A program made the translations under genes and the position numbers. Shown here piece after piece: positions 24,430 through 33,458 of a DNA stretch of 47,642 nt; positions within the stretch are counted from its first letter, which is position 1, and each line of letters opens with the position of its first letter. The notes under the pieces are model-generated. The model saw only the letters and a program-made list of their open reading frames with translations. It was not told where the DNA came from and did no database searches. This DNA comes from Pseudomonas sp. 14P_8.1_Bac3 (GTDB lineage: Bacteria; Pseudomonadota; Gammaproteobacteria; Pseudomonadales; Pseudomonadaceae): contig NZ_JANLOD010000073.1 of NCBI RefSeq assembly GCF_025466085.1, positions 1-47,642 of the forward strand, given 5' to 3'.

Positions 24430-26412
24430 ATGAAACCTGTAACGCCCCACGCCCAGCTCGACTGGGACGACCAAGGGCTCCCGCGTTCGCGGGTGTTCGA
24501 CGATGTGTATTTTTCCGACCTGTCCGGGCTGGATGAAACCCGCTACGTCTTCCTCGAACAGAACGCGCTGCGTGAGCGCTTCGCCGCATTGCCGGACGGT
24601 GGCCGGCTGGTGATTGGCGAGACCGGTTTTGGCACCGGGTTGAATTTCCTCTGTGCCTGGCAGTTGTTCGAACAGCACGCGGTGGCGGGTGCGCGGTTGC
24701 ATTTTGTCAGCGTCGAAAAGTACCCGCTGAGTGCGCCGGACCTGCAACGGGCGCTGGCGTTATGGCCCGAGCTCAGGACGTTTTCAGATCAATTGCTGGC
24801 GCAGTACGTGGCCATCCACCCAGGCTTCCAGCGGCTGGTGCTGGATCACGGTCGTGTGACGCTGACCCTGTTGATCGGCGATGCGCTGGAACAGTTGCCG
24901 CAACTGGACGCGCAGGTCGACGCCTGGTTTCTCGACGGGTTTGCCCCGGCGAAAAACCCGGACATGTGGACCGCAGAGCTGTTCGCCGAACTCGCCCGTC
25001 TTGCCGCGCCCGGTTCGACCATCAGCACGTTTACCAGCACCGGTTGGGTGCGCCGCCTGCTGAACGCCGCGGGCTTCAAGATGAAGCGCACGCCGGGCAT
25101 CGGCCACAAATGGGAAATCCTGCGCGGCACCTTCCTTGGCTGGCCAGAAGCAACGCCGGCGCCCGCGACGGCGAAACCGTGGTTTGCCCGTCCAGCGCCG
25201 CTGACCGGCGAGCGCCATGCGTTGGTAATCGGCGCCGGCCTGGCCGGTTGCGCCACCGCCGCCAGCCTTGCCGCGCGGGGTTGGCAGGTCAGTCTGCTGG
25301 AGCGTCATGCCGCGCTGGCGCAGGAAGCTTCGGGTAATCCTCAGGGCGTGCTTTACCTCAAGCTGTCGGCCCACGGCACGGCGTTGTCGCAGTTGATCGT
25401 CAGCGGTTTCGGTTACACCCGACGCGTGCTGGAACACCTGCATCGCGGCGTCGACTGGGACAGTTGCGGTGTGCTGCAACTGGCCTTCAACGCCAAGGAA
25501 GCCGAGCGTCAGGCGCAACTGGCGCAGGCGTTTACCGAAGACTTGCTGCATTCGCTCGATAAAGACCAGGCCGAGGCCCGTGCCGGTATCGAGTTGCCAT
25601 CGGGTGGGCTGTTTTATCCCGAAGGCGGCTGGGTGCATCCGCCGGCATTGTGCCAATGGCAAGCGGCGCACCCGCACATCCGGATTCTGCTCCATCACGA
25701 TGTGCTGGAACTGCGTCGAGCCGACGACCACTGGCAGGCGTGGGATGGCGAGAAGCTGTTGGCCGATGCGCCCGTGGTGGTCCTGGCCGGCGCCGCCGAG
25801 ATCAAGCGTTTCCCCTACAGCAGCGAGCTGCCGCTGAAACGCATTCGCGGCCAGATCACCCGCCTGCCGCAAACCATTGAAAGCCAGGCATTGAACACCG
25901 TGGTATGCGCAGAAGGCTACGTCGCCCCGGCACGCCTGGGTGAACACACCCTCGGCGCCAGTTTCGATTTCAACAATGAAGATTTGACCCCGACAGCGGC
26001 GGAACACGCGGGCAATCTGCAGATGCTCGAAGAGATTTCGCCGGACCTGGTGACCCGGCTGCGGGTCGATACGTTGCACCCGGAAACCCTCGAAGGTCGC
26101 GCGGCGTTTCGCTGCACCAGCCCGGATTACCTGCCGATTGTCGGCCCGCTGGCCGACGCCGAGGCGTTCGTCGACGCCTACAGCGCCTTGAGCAAGGACG
26201 CCCGACAGATTCCGGACATCCCCTGTCCCTGGCTCGACGGTTTGCACGTCAACAGCGGCCACGGCTCACGCGGACTGATCACCGCGCCGGTGTCCGGCGA
26301 GTTGCTGGCCGCCTGGCTCGAGGGCGAGCCACTGCCACTGCCCAGGTCGGTAGCCGAAGCCTGTCACCCGAACCGTTTTGTCCTACGCCGATTGATTCGC
26401 GGCAAGGCCTGA
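24430..26412 (+). CDS. mnmC: MnmC, bifunctional tRNA mnm5s2U methyltransferase / FAD oxidoreductase
   Basis: 660 residues. The N-terminal methyltransferase has the SAM motif GETGFGTGLNF (from residue 63) and DGFAPAKNPDMW. The C-terminal FAD domain opens with VIGAGLAGCATAASLAARGW (from about 266) and ends in NSGHGSRGLITAP. The FAD part removes the carboxymethyl group from cmnm5U34 of tRNA and the methyltransferase then forms mnm5U. Both halves are complete, so this is the full bifunctional enzyme. It is convergent with the NEL-domain gene and divergent from the PAP gene. Confidence 0.96.
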   Translation: MKPVTPHAQLDWDDQGLPRSRVFDDVYFSDLSGLDETRYVFLEQNALRERFAALPDGGRLVIGETGFGTGLNFLCAWQLFEQHAVAGARLHFVSVEKYPLSAPDLQRALALWPELRTFSDQLLAQYVAIHPGFQRLVLDHGRVTLTLLIGDALEQLPQLDAQVDAWFLDGFAPAKNPDMWTAELFAELARLAAPGSTISTFTSTGWVRRLLNAAGFKMKRTPGIGHKWEILRGTFLGWPEATPAPATAKPWFARPAPLTGERHALVIGAGLAGCATAASLAARGWQVSLLERHAALAQEASGNPQGVLYLKLSAHGTALSQLIVSGFGYTRRVLEHLHRGVDWDSCGVLQLAFNAKEAERQAQLAQAFTEDLLHSLDKDQAEARAGIELPSGGLFYPEGGWVHPPALCQWQAAHPHIRILLHHDVLELRRADDHWQAWDGEKLLADAPVVVLAGAAEIKRFPYSSELPLKRIRGQITRLPQTIESQALNTVVCAEGYVAPARLGEHTLGASFDFNNEDLTPTAAEHAGNLQMLEEISPDLVTRLRVDTLHPETLEGRAAFRCTSPDYLPIVGPLADAEAFVDAYSALSKDARQIPDIPCPWLDGLHVNSGHGSRGLITAPVSGELLAAWLEGEPLPLPRSVAEACHPNRFVLRRLIRGKA

Positions 26413-26434
26413 GGCAAACCGACAGCGTGACACG

Positions 26435-26540
26435 GTTGCAGGAGCCAGGTTGCTGGCGATGGTTGTTAACGATGACGCGTGCGGCCTGGATAAACGCGGC
26501 GCCCTCGCGTGCATCGCCAAGCAAGCTGGCTCCTACAGGG
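26435..26540. repeat. Paired REP element, CCAGGTTGCTGGCG type
   Basis: The left arm TGCAGGAGCCAGGTTGCTGG continues with CGATGG; the right arm ends CAAGCTGGCTCCTACAGG. The core (GCCAGGTTGCTGGC) differs from the GCGAGC core of most other copies here. It lies immediately downstream of the NEL-domain gene. Confidence 0.7.
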
Positions 26541-26562
26541 TTTGTGTGATGCCGGCTCAGCC

Positions 26563-29500
26563 TCAGTCCAGGACAAAGCAGGTCTTCAGTTCCTCGGCCT
26601 TCATGGCCTCTTCGGTCAAGCGTTTCAGCAGGCGGGATTCGCCCTGTTGCAGCTCGGTGGCGATGCCATCGACTTGCGCGCGGTAGTCCGTGCCGAGGGT
26701 GGCCTGATTGTCGAACGCTGTCTCCATCCGCGTGTGAAAGGGCTCGGCAAGATCGATGAATTGCTTGCCGTGGTGCTGGCGTAGAAAGTCGATCCAGAAG
26801 GTGCGCTGACTCAGGTAATTGAGCAGTTCGGGGGAGACCTCGGCAGTGACGACCCGGTTGTAGGCCGCCTCGAGGTCGTTGACCGTCACGCCGCTGGCCG
26901 ATGAATAACGCATGTGCCTGGGTTGCCCGACCAGATCAAGCCGCTCGGCCAGATTGACGCGGTAGGCCAGCTCCACTTCCACCGGATCGAGTTTTGGATC
27001 GGCGGTCGCCCGCTCTCGAGCAATCTTGGCCAGGTAATCCTGACGGAACAACCGCCGCCCCAGGCTTAACAGTCGATCAGCCTGGTCATGCGCGTGGGCA
27101 GACTGGCGAACCACCGCATCGATGTTCACCGCCACCTCCAGATTACTGAAAATCGTCGCCGCCGAATCCGCGCAGTTGGATTTCACCGCCATTGAAAACA
27201 ACTGATCGCGCAACGCCGCATCGGATTGAGTCGCCTCGATCACCTGCCACACCCGGCGCGTCATGTCCTCCCGCACATAGTGACTGTCCGCCGAGCTTCC
27301 CACCTCCGCCAGCAATTGAAAGAAGCCGGTGGCGTGCGGTTCGTTCTTCAGCGCGAGCCAGGTGCGATTGCGAGCGGCGTAGGTGGCCTCAGCCGGGTTG
27401 TCCATCCACAGGTCGCGCGCAACCTGTTCGTTGATCACACGATTATCGTTTTCCAGAAAGCCCATGCCGGCGCCCGTGCGTCCACGGTAGTTACCCAGCG
27501 CCACCAGGCTCGACACCGACAACGGGTTATGCCGCAGGTTGATCGTGTCGGCGAAGCGACGCGGAAGGTCGAACAACCAGCTCGGCAAATCACGAATGTG
27601 GTTGCCGCGCAGGTCCACCCTGTCCAGTTCTCCCAGGCGTGACAGGCCCACCGGCAACTCCGTGGCGTAGGTATTGGCCAGGAACAACGATTGCAAATGG
27701 GACATCTTGCTGACGTCCGGCGAGGCGCCGAGCCGGTTACCGCTGAGTCCCAACGTACGCAATTCGCGCAGGTCGGCCAGCTTGCGTAACGTGTGTTCGG
27801 TCAGGACCAGTTGATTGTCGTTCAGGCTCAAATGCCGAAGGTCGGGCATGTGCGATAGCACTTCCGGCAAGCGTGTCAGGCGGTTGCGGTCCAACTCCAG
27901 GTTCACCAGCCCTTTAAAGGGTTTGAGGAAGTACGCCAGCTCATCGCCAGCCTGCATGTCCTTGATGGACAGGTGGCGGACATGGGCGACATCGTGCTCG
28001 GCCAAGGTCGGCAGCGGGCCCACCGGGTTACGCTCCAGTCTCAGCGAGGTGAACGGCTGGTTCTGCGGCCAACGTGGCGGTGCGACCCGGCGCCAGCACT
28101 TTTCGAGGGTCGCCGCGACCTGCCGGCGACTGATACGAATATCGTTGATCTGCCCCGGCAGCTTGCGCATCGCCGCCTCATCCTCGCGCCAGGCCAGCAG
28201 CACCGCTTGCAGTTTTTTCAGTTGCTGTCCGAGCTCCTTGAGGCGATTGACCCGCATCATCTGGGTGCTGCCCGCTTCGTCGAGAAACGACGACACCTGG
28301 GCATCGCTGAACAGCGGATAAAGTTTGCGGACTTTACGAATCAGACTTCGTGCATAGGGATGCGCCACCGGCGGGTCTGCCTGGACACAAGCGGAAAGGT
28401 GTTTCGCTACTTCGCTGCGCTCGCCCCGCAGCACCCGCCCGGCCTGCTCCAGATCGCTGGTGCCGGCACGCGCGAGACGTGATCGCAGCGTCACGGCGTC
28501 CAGCGCATCGTCGCCCGCGAGCCCCATGCGGGTGCGCTGGGTGGCCGGCAACACATCCAGTATCGAGCCGAGCAGCGTTTCGCTCACCAGGGTGGACGAC
28601 ACATTGCCGCTGCCCTGGGTCACCTCGTAGCCTCTGGATGTCTTGACTATGATCCCGCGCGCCGGCGCATCCGTTTTGCCCGCACTGTTCAGCAAGGCGC
28701 CTGTCGATGATCCCTGCCGTAGCTCCAGCCGGTAGCCGTCGTCCCAGGCCTGGACGCGACCCATCAACCCGAGGGTCAAGGTGTCGGTGTCGGCGGTGGC
28801 CACTTCAGGGGCATACAAACCGGTGACCGCGCGGTCCTGGCGGATCTCGAACCGTGCTTGCGCAACCTGCCGGGCCAGGTCCACGCCGAGGATCTTGCTT
28901 TCGCGAAGCAAGTGACGGTCCCTGGCCGACGCATCGGCCAGCAACGCCTCGTTCACTCTGACTGGAAGATCGGGCGCCTGCTCGTGCAACGTTGCCGACT
29001 CCCCGGCCGCGGCGCCGTCGTAGTTTTCGTAGAGTGCGTCGAGCAATGGCCGGCGATCGGCCTGGAGCCACGCGGCGATTTTTTTCAGCAGCAGCCTTGA
29101 TTTTGACCCCGTCGTCGCGGGGCCGATGAGGCGTTCAACCTCATGGGGATAGAGACCGCTGATGACGGTGTCAAGCAGTTTCCCCGCGCTCATTTGCGCT
29201 TGGGAAACATGGACGCTGTTGACATCGTCATTGAGCGGCGCCGTCTGCGGGAAGCGCGCAACGACCTTGTCTTGAGCATCGCGCACTTCAATGAAACGTT
29301 TTTCCGGCCAGCCCGGCAGCTGTGGCAATGCGTGCAGTTGTTCCGGTAAAAACGCCGTGCTGGCCAGGTCATCCCGCTGGATCGCCGCCACCAGCGCCGT
29401 GATGTTGCGGTTCATGCCGATGCGCTCGGCGCAATCGCTCAGGCGTGGCGGCAACGGGAGACCGCCTTCGTGCAATCGGTAAAGCTCTGCGCAAGTCATG

Positions 29501-31386
29501 CCAGTGATATCGGCGAGCTGCGTCAATTCGTTGTGCGTCAGGCTATTCAGGCGCGGCGCCGTTCGCTTTAGCGCGTAGGCACTGTCGGGCCACTCATGTG
29601 CATGCTCATGGACATGACGCCAGCCCCCTTCGACGTTGCGTTCGACAGCAGGCTCATAGGCATCCTGGCGCTGCGCATGTTTGATCTGCCACCTCTGGTT
29701 CGCCTCGTTCCGGACCACCTGATGAACCGCGCCGTCCATGACGATCGACGTACGCTCACCCTGTTTATAGAGACCGTTCGAATCGGGCCGCAAGCCTTTC
29801 GGTAAAGGCGATGCCTGCCGGTACGCTTGAAGATCAGGCTTCCATAACCGTCGTTTGCCACCGGCGCGGGTCACCGCCTCGAAGTCGTCAAAAAACGCCG
29901 TGTGCTCTTGCAGGCTTTGGCGCCAGGCTCTGGACACGACCTTGCCGCCCACTGCAAACGCCGCCATCTGCGCCACGTTTTCAACCACATTCAACAGATG
30001 CGACACCGCTTTGGTTCGCTCGCCATGAGCCCAGTCTTCCACGCCTTCATAGACCTCGCCGGCCATGTCGACCACCGCTGCCGCCGTCATCACCAGCCCG
30101 AGCACCGGCACGAAAAAAGAGGCGACGTTCAATAGCATAAGGGCACCGTCGAACAACTGTTGAACAGTCTTGAACCGCTGTTCTTCATCGACCTCTTCGG
30201 TCGGGACCGCCAGGATGCGCGCCTCTTCCTGAGCCTTGCTGACAAAGGCGCTGAAGAAGAAGTCGGACAGGCAAGTGGCCGGGGTGGCGGTGAGCGTACC
30301 GAGGGTCTTGTCTTTATCGAACTCGGCGAAAAAATCGGCCTTGTCGTGACCGTGAAGGAATTGCCTGGCGAAAAAGGCCCGGTAACTTTTGGATTGCAGC
30401 TTGAGCGTCAGGTAAAGCTTGAACTCGTCCAGCGAGGCGTATTCATACACTGGACGCCGGGGGTCGTTCGGCAGATAAACCACGCATTTCGCCTTAGGCG
30501 CGGTATCGATGGAGGTCTTGGTGAATATCAGCGCGCCGCAGATGCAGGCGTCATGGATCGTCAAGCCTTGCCACATCACGGGTGAGCCATCGAACACCGC
30601 GCCTTTGGTTTGCGCAGCCGGCAAATCTTGCGCGATGACACTCAGCAACATTTTGTACCCAGCGTCACTGAGGTCTTTTTTCAGATAGGCGATGTGCGCA
30701 GCGACTTCCATATTGATCAACTTCAGTCGCCGGATATCAGCGGCGGTGGCCCGATCACCGACGGTCGCGCCAGCGCCGGGCTTGGCCGGCAAGGCAAATA
30801 CCTCGTCGATATGCCGTTGATAAAGCGCTCCAAGGTCAAGCTCACGAGCGAGCTTGGCGAAATGGGCCGCCGTGATGACGCTGCCTTTTTGCGCTTGTTC
30901 TTTGATTTTTATCGTGGAGCTTTCTGGAAGGCCTCCCGGAAGCGCTTCGTCCTCGGTGAAATTCTCCATGGCGGCGTGGAGCAGACTGCGCGAACTGGTG
31001 TTTACAAAACCGATAGTCCCGATGGCATGCGGCACCGTGGTTGACGGCAGCGATCTTCGGACGATCTCGAGTGTGTCGCGCTCGACATCGACATTGATCG
31101 CCCACTTGTCCTTGAGCACCCGGGTCAGTTGTTCTTTGCAGAAGACGTCCAGCGGTTTGAGCCTGCCCAGCACTTGAGCGGCCTTGCGGTGAGCGAGGTC
31201 ACTCTGCTGAAACGCGGCTCTGAGCGCCTGTACCACCGGCAGATCAGCGCTGGCCAACCACTCGGGAATGGCGGCTTGCAGGGTTTGCGCCTTGTCCAGG
31301 TCGGCGGTGTGTTCCAGCAACGCTTCCAGGCGGTGGGCAGCAGTAAAAGTCGCGACGACAGGCGTCGTATTGGGGGTTGATGGCAT
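26563..31386 (-). CDS. Giant LRR protein with C-terminal NEL-type E3 ubiquitin ligase domain
   Basis: 1607 residues from ATG 31386 (AAGGA eight bases upstream). Residues 1-600 resemble the dermonecrotic-toxin/DUF6543-type N-terminal region of Pseudomonas (YRAFFARQFLHGHDKADFF). A hydrophobic segment near 412-445 (LLNVASFFVPVLGLVMTAAA) could insert into a membrane. Leucine-rich repeats fill about 1105-1270 (LVNLELDRNRLTRLPEVL, LRHLSLNDNQL). The C-terminal 300 residues match NEL ligases, with the CxD motif as Cys1405-Ala-Asp1407 in SNCADSAATIFSNLE, and the closing LLKRLTEEAMKAEEL helix. NEL enzymes (IpaH, SspH) put ubiquitin on host proteins. No Sec signal or secretion genes are seen, so the delivery route is unknown. 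Confidence 0.87.
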   Translation of the reverse strand: MPSTPNTTPVVATFTAAHRLEALLEHTADLDKAQTLQAAIPEWLASADLPVVQALRAAFQQSDLAHRKAAQVLGRLKPLDVFCKEQLTRVLKDKWAINVDVERDTLEIVRRSLPSTTVPHAIGTIGFVNTSSRSLLHAAMENFTEDEALPGGLPESSTIKIKEQAQKGSVITAAHFAKLARELDLGALYQRHIDEVFALPAKPGAGATVGDRATAADIRRLKLINMEVAAHIAYLKKDLSDAGYKMLLSVIAQDLPAAQTKGAVFDGSPVMWQGLTIHDACICGALIFTKTSIDTAPKAKCVVYLPNDPRRPVYEYASLDEFKLYLTLKLQSKSYRAFFARQFLHGHDKADFFAEFDKDKTLGTLTATPATCLSDFFFSAFVSKAQEEARILAVPTEEVDEEQRFKTVQQLFDGALMLLNVASFFVPVLGLVMTAAAVVDMAGEVYEGVEDWAHGERTKAVSHLLNVVENVAQMAAFAVGGKVVSRAWRQSLQEHTAFFDDFEAVTRAGGKRRLWKPDLQAYRQASPLPKGLRPDSNGLYKQGERTSIVMDGAVHQVVRNEANQRWQIKHAQRQDAYEPAVERNVEGGWRHVHEHAHEWPDSAYALKRTAPRLNSLTHNELTQLADITGMTCAELYRLHEGGLPLPPRLSDCAERIGMNRNITALVAAIQRDDLASTAFLPEQLHALPQLPGWPEKRFIEVRDAQDKVVARFPQTAPLNDDVNSVHVSQAQMSAGKLLDTVISGLYPHEVERLIGPATTGSKSRLLLKKIAAWLQADRRPLLDALYENYDGAAAGESATLHEQAPDLPVRVNEALLADASARDRHLLRESKILGVDLARQVAQARFEIRQDRAVTGLYAPEVATADTDTLTLGLMGRVQAWDDGYRLELRQGSSTGALLNSAGKTDAPARGIIVKTSRGYEVTQGSGNVSSTLVSETLLGSILDVLPATQRTRMGLAGDDALDAVTLRSRLARAGTSDLEQAGRVLRGERSEVAKHLSACVQADPPVAHPYARSLIRKVRKLYPLFSDAQVSSFLDEAGSTQMMRVNRLKELGQQLKKLQAVLLAWREDEAAMRKLPGQINDIRISRRQVAATLEKCWRRVAPPRWPQNQPFTSLRLERNPVGPLPTLAEHDVAHVRHLSIKDMQAGDELAYFLKPFKGLVNLELDRNRLTRLPEVLSHMPDLRHLSLNDNQLVLTEHTLRKLADLRELRTLGLSGNRLGASPDVSKMSHLQSLFLANTYATELPVGLSRLGELDRVDLRGNHIRDLPSWLFDLPRRFADTINLRHNPLSVSSLVALGNYRGRTGAGMGFLENDNRVINEQVARDLWMDNPAEATYAARNRTWLALKNEPHATGFFQLLAEVGSSADSHYVREDMTRRVWQVIEATQSDAALRDQLFSMAVKSNCADSAATIFSNLEVAVNIDAVVRQSAHAHDQADRLLSLGRRLFRQDYLAKIARERATADPKLDPVEVELAYRVNLAERLDLVGQPRHMRYSSASGVTVNDLEAAYNRVVTAEVSPELLNYLSQRTFWIDFLRQHHGKQFIDLAEPFHTRMETAFDNQATLGTDYRAQVDGIATELQQGESRLLKRLTEEAMKAEELKTCFVLD

Positions 31387-31682
31387 GAGCAATGTCCTTA
31401 TTGCGTTCAGGTGCTGCCAGACTACGGGACCGCCCCGGCAAAAGGATAATTCGAATATCGAGTCGAATCGGCGGGTAATTGAACAACTACCCGCATGGGT
31501 TCCAGCACTATTTACCACCCCGCCGAAAGGCCTCTCTGGCAGCGGCACCGCTCGTCCGGCAACTGCCGCTTATTACTTATCGATCTAAAACTCCTGAAAT
31601 CTGCACAGGTCAGTTTCTGAGTACCCGCCGTTTTGGCGGATACCGATTGACCCTCCCCAACGGAAAAACCGGTAAGGATTTT
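31387..31682. other. Divergent intergenic region between the NEL gene and the NAGGN operon
   Basis: 296 bp that should hold both promoters. It contains a perfect 7-bp inverted repeat GCGGGTA / TACCCGC (31471-31477 and 31488-31494, ten bases apart). The asnO frame stays open backward through it to 31479, but the catalytic Cys2 of AsnO requires the start at 31683. No confident -35/-10 pair was recognised. Confidence 0.5.
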
Positions 31683-33455
31683 ATGTGCGGATTAGCTGGC
31701 GAGTTACGCTTTGATCATCAACCTGCGGACCTTGCAGCCGTTGAACGAATCACCCATCACCTGGCACCACGCGGCCCTGACGCGTGGGGCTTTCACAGCC
31801 AGGGGCCGATTGCCCTGGGCCATCGTCGCCTGAAAATCATGGACCTGTCGGACGGCTCGGCGCAGCCGATGGTCGACAACCAGCTGGGCCTGTCCCTGGC
31901 TTTCAACGGCGCGATCTACAACTTCCCGGAACTGCGCACCGAGCTGGAAGGCCTCGGCTATGCCTTCTATTCCGGCGGCGACACCGAAGTGCTGCTCAAG
32001 GGCTATCACGCCTGGGGCGAGGCGCTGCTGCCCAAGCTCAACGGCATGTTCGCCTTCGCCATCTGGGAGCGCGACGCCAAACGGCTGTTCATCGCCCGCG
32101 ACCGTCTCGGCGTGAAACCGCTGTACCTGTCGCGTACCGGCCAGCGCTTGCGCTTTGCCTCGGCGCTGCCGGCGTTGCTCAAGGGTGGCGACATCAACCC
32201 GATCCTCGATCCGGTGGCGTTGAATCACTACCTGAATTTCCACGCCGTGGTGCCGGCACCGCGCACCTTGCTGGCGGGCATTGAAAAACTGCCGCCGGCG
32301 ACCTGGATGCGCATCGAAGCGGACGGCAGCACCGAGCAGAAAACCTGGTGGACCCTGCCCTACGGCCCTCACGCCGACGAAATCAACCTGACCCTCGAAG
32401 ACTGGCGCGACCGCGTGCTCGACAGCACCCGCGATGCCGTGGCGATTCGCCAACGGGCGGCGGTGGACGTCGGTGTGCTGCTTTCCGGCGGTGTCGATTC
32501 GAGTCTGCTGGTCGGTTTGTTGCGCGAAGTCGGCGTGGAAAATCTGTCGACCTTCTCCATCGGTTTCCAGGACGCCGGCGGCGAGCGCGGCGACGAGTTC
32601 CAGTATTCGGACCTGATCGCCAAGCACTACGGCACCCAGCACCATCAGTTGCGTATCGACGAAAAAGAAATCATCGAGCAACTGCCGGCGGCGTTCCGCG
32701 CCATGAGCGAACCGATGGTCAGCCATGACTGCATCGCGTTTTATCTGTTGTCCCGCGAAGTGGCCAAGCATTGCAAAGTGGTGCAAAGCGGACAGGGTGC
32801 GGACGAGTTGTTTGCCGGTTATCACTGGTACCCGCAGGTCGATGGCGCAGCCGATCCGTACGCGGCTTACCGCGAGGCGTTTTTTGACCGCAGCTACGAG
32901 GACTACGCGGCCACCGTGCAGCCGAAATGGCTGACGGCGAATGACGCCGCCGGCGACTTCGTCAAAGAACATTTCGCCCAGCCCGGTGCCGATGCAGCCG
33001 TGGACAAGGCCCTGCGCCTGGACAGCACGGTGATGCTGGTGGACGACCCGGTCAAACGCGTCGACAACATGACCATGGCCTGGGGCCTGGAAGCGCGTAC
33101 GCCGTTTCTCGACTATCGCCTGGTGGAATTGTCGGCCCGTGTGCCGGGCAAATTCAAATTGCCGGACGGCGGCAAGCAAGTGTTGAAAGAAGCGGCGCGG
33201 CTGGTGATTCCGAGTGAGGTCATCGACCGTAAGAAAGGGTACTTCCCGGTGCCGGGCCTCAAGCATTTGCAAGGTGACACGCTGAACTGGGTGCGCGAAC
33301 TGCTGCTGGATCCGAGCCAGGACCGTGGCCTGTTCAACCCGGCGATGCTCGACCGTCTGCTGACCGACCCACAAGGCCAGTTGACCCCGTTGCGCGGCTC
33401 CAAGCTGTGGCAACTGGCGGCCCTGAACCTGTGGCTCAGTGAACAAGGAATCTGA
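31683..33455 (+). CDS. asnO: N-acetylglutaminylglutamine amidotransferase (asparagine synthetase-like), NAGGN synthesis
   Basis: 590 residues. Residues 2-200 are a class II glutaminase domain with catalytic Cys2 (MCGLAGELRF) and RGPDAWGFH; the remainder is an asparagine-synthetase domain with the pyrophosphate loop SGGVDSS (from 268) and a VQSGQGADELFAGY motif. In this operon the enzyme amidates N-acetylglutaminylglutamine to the osmoprotectant NAGGN. The assignment rests on its neighbours ngg and the M42 peptidase, the conserved trio described for Pseudomonas and Sinorhizobium. AAGGA precedes the ATG; ngg begins three bases after the stop. Confidence 0.94.
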   Translation: MCGLAGELRFDHQPADLAAVERITHHLAPRGPDAWGFHSQGPIALGHRRLKIMDLSDGSAQPMVDNQLGLSLAFNGAIYNFPELRTELEGLGYAFYSGGDTEVLLKGYHAWGEALLPKLNGMFAFAIWERDAKRLFIARDRLGVKPLYLSRTGQRLRFASALPALLKGGDINPILDPVALNHYLNFHAVVPAPRTLLAGIEKLPPATWMRIEADGSTEQKTWWTLPYGPHADEINLTLEDWRDRVLDSTRDAVAIRQRAAVDVGVLLSGGVDSSLLVGLLREVGVENLSTFSIGFQDAGGERGDEFQYSDLIAKHYGTQHHQLRIDEKEIIEQLPAAFRAMSEPMVSHDCIAFYLLSREVAKHCKVVQSGQGADELFAGYHWYPQVDGAADPYAAYREAFFDRSYEDYAATVQPKWLTANDAAGDFVKEHFAQPGADAAVDKALRLDSTVMLVDDPVKRVDNMTMAWGLEARTPFLDYRLVELSARVPGKFKLPDGGKQVLKEAARLVIPSEVIDRKKGYFPVPGLKHLQGDTLNWVRELLLDPSQDRGLFNPAMLDRLLTDPQGQLTPLRGSKLWQLAALNLWLSEQGI

Positions 33456-33458
33456 TCG

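Noticed and set aside
24784..26262. Long minus-strand ORF (492 codons) opposite mnmC
   Set aside because: It is the antisense shadow of a complete, motif-bearing mnmC gene; its translation has no recognisable domain and Gln/Arg/His-rich composition typical of GC-rich antisense frames.
31479..31682. N-terminal extension of asnO in frame
   Set aside because: The glutaminase needs Cys at position 2, given only by the ATG at 31683, which also has AAGGA upstream.
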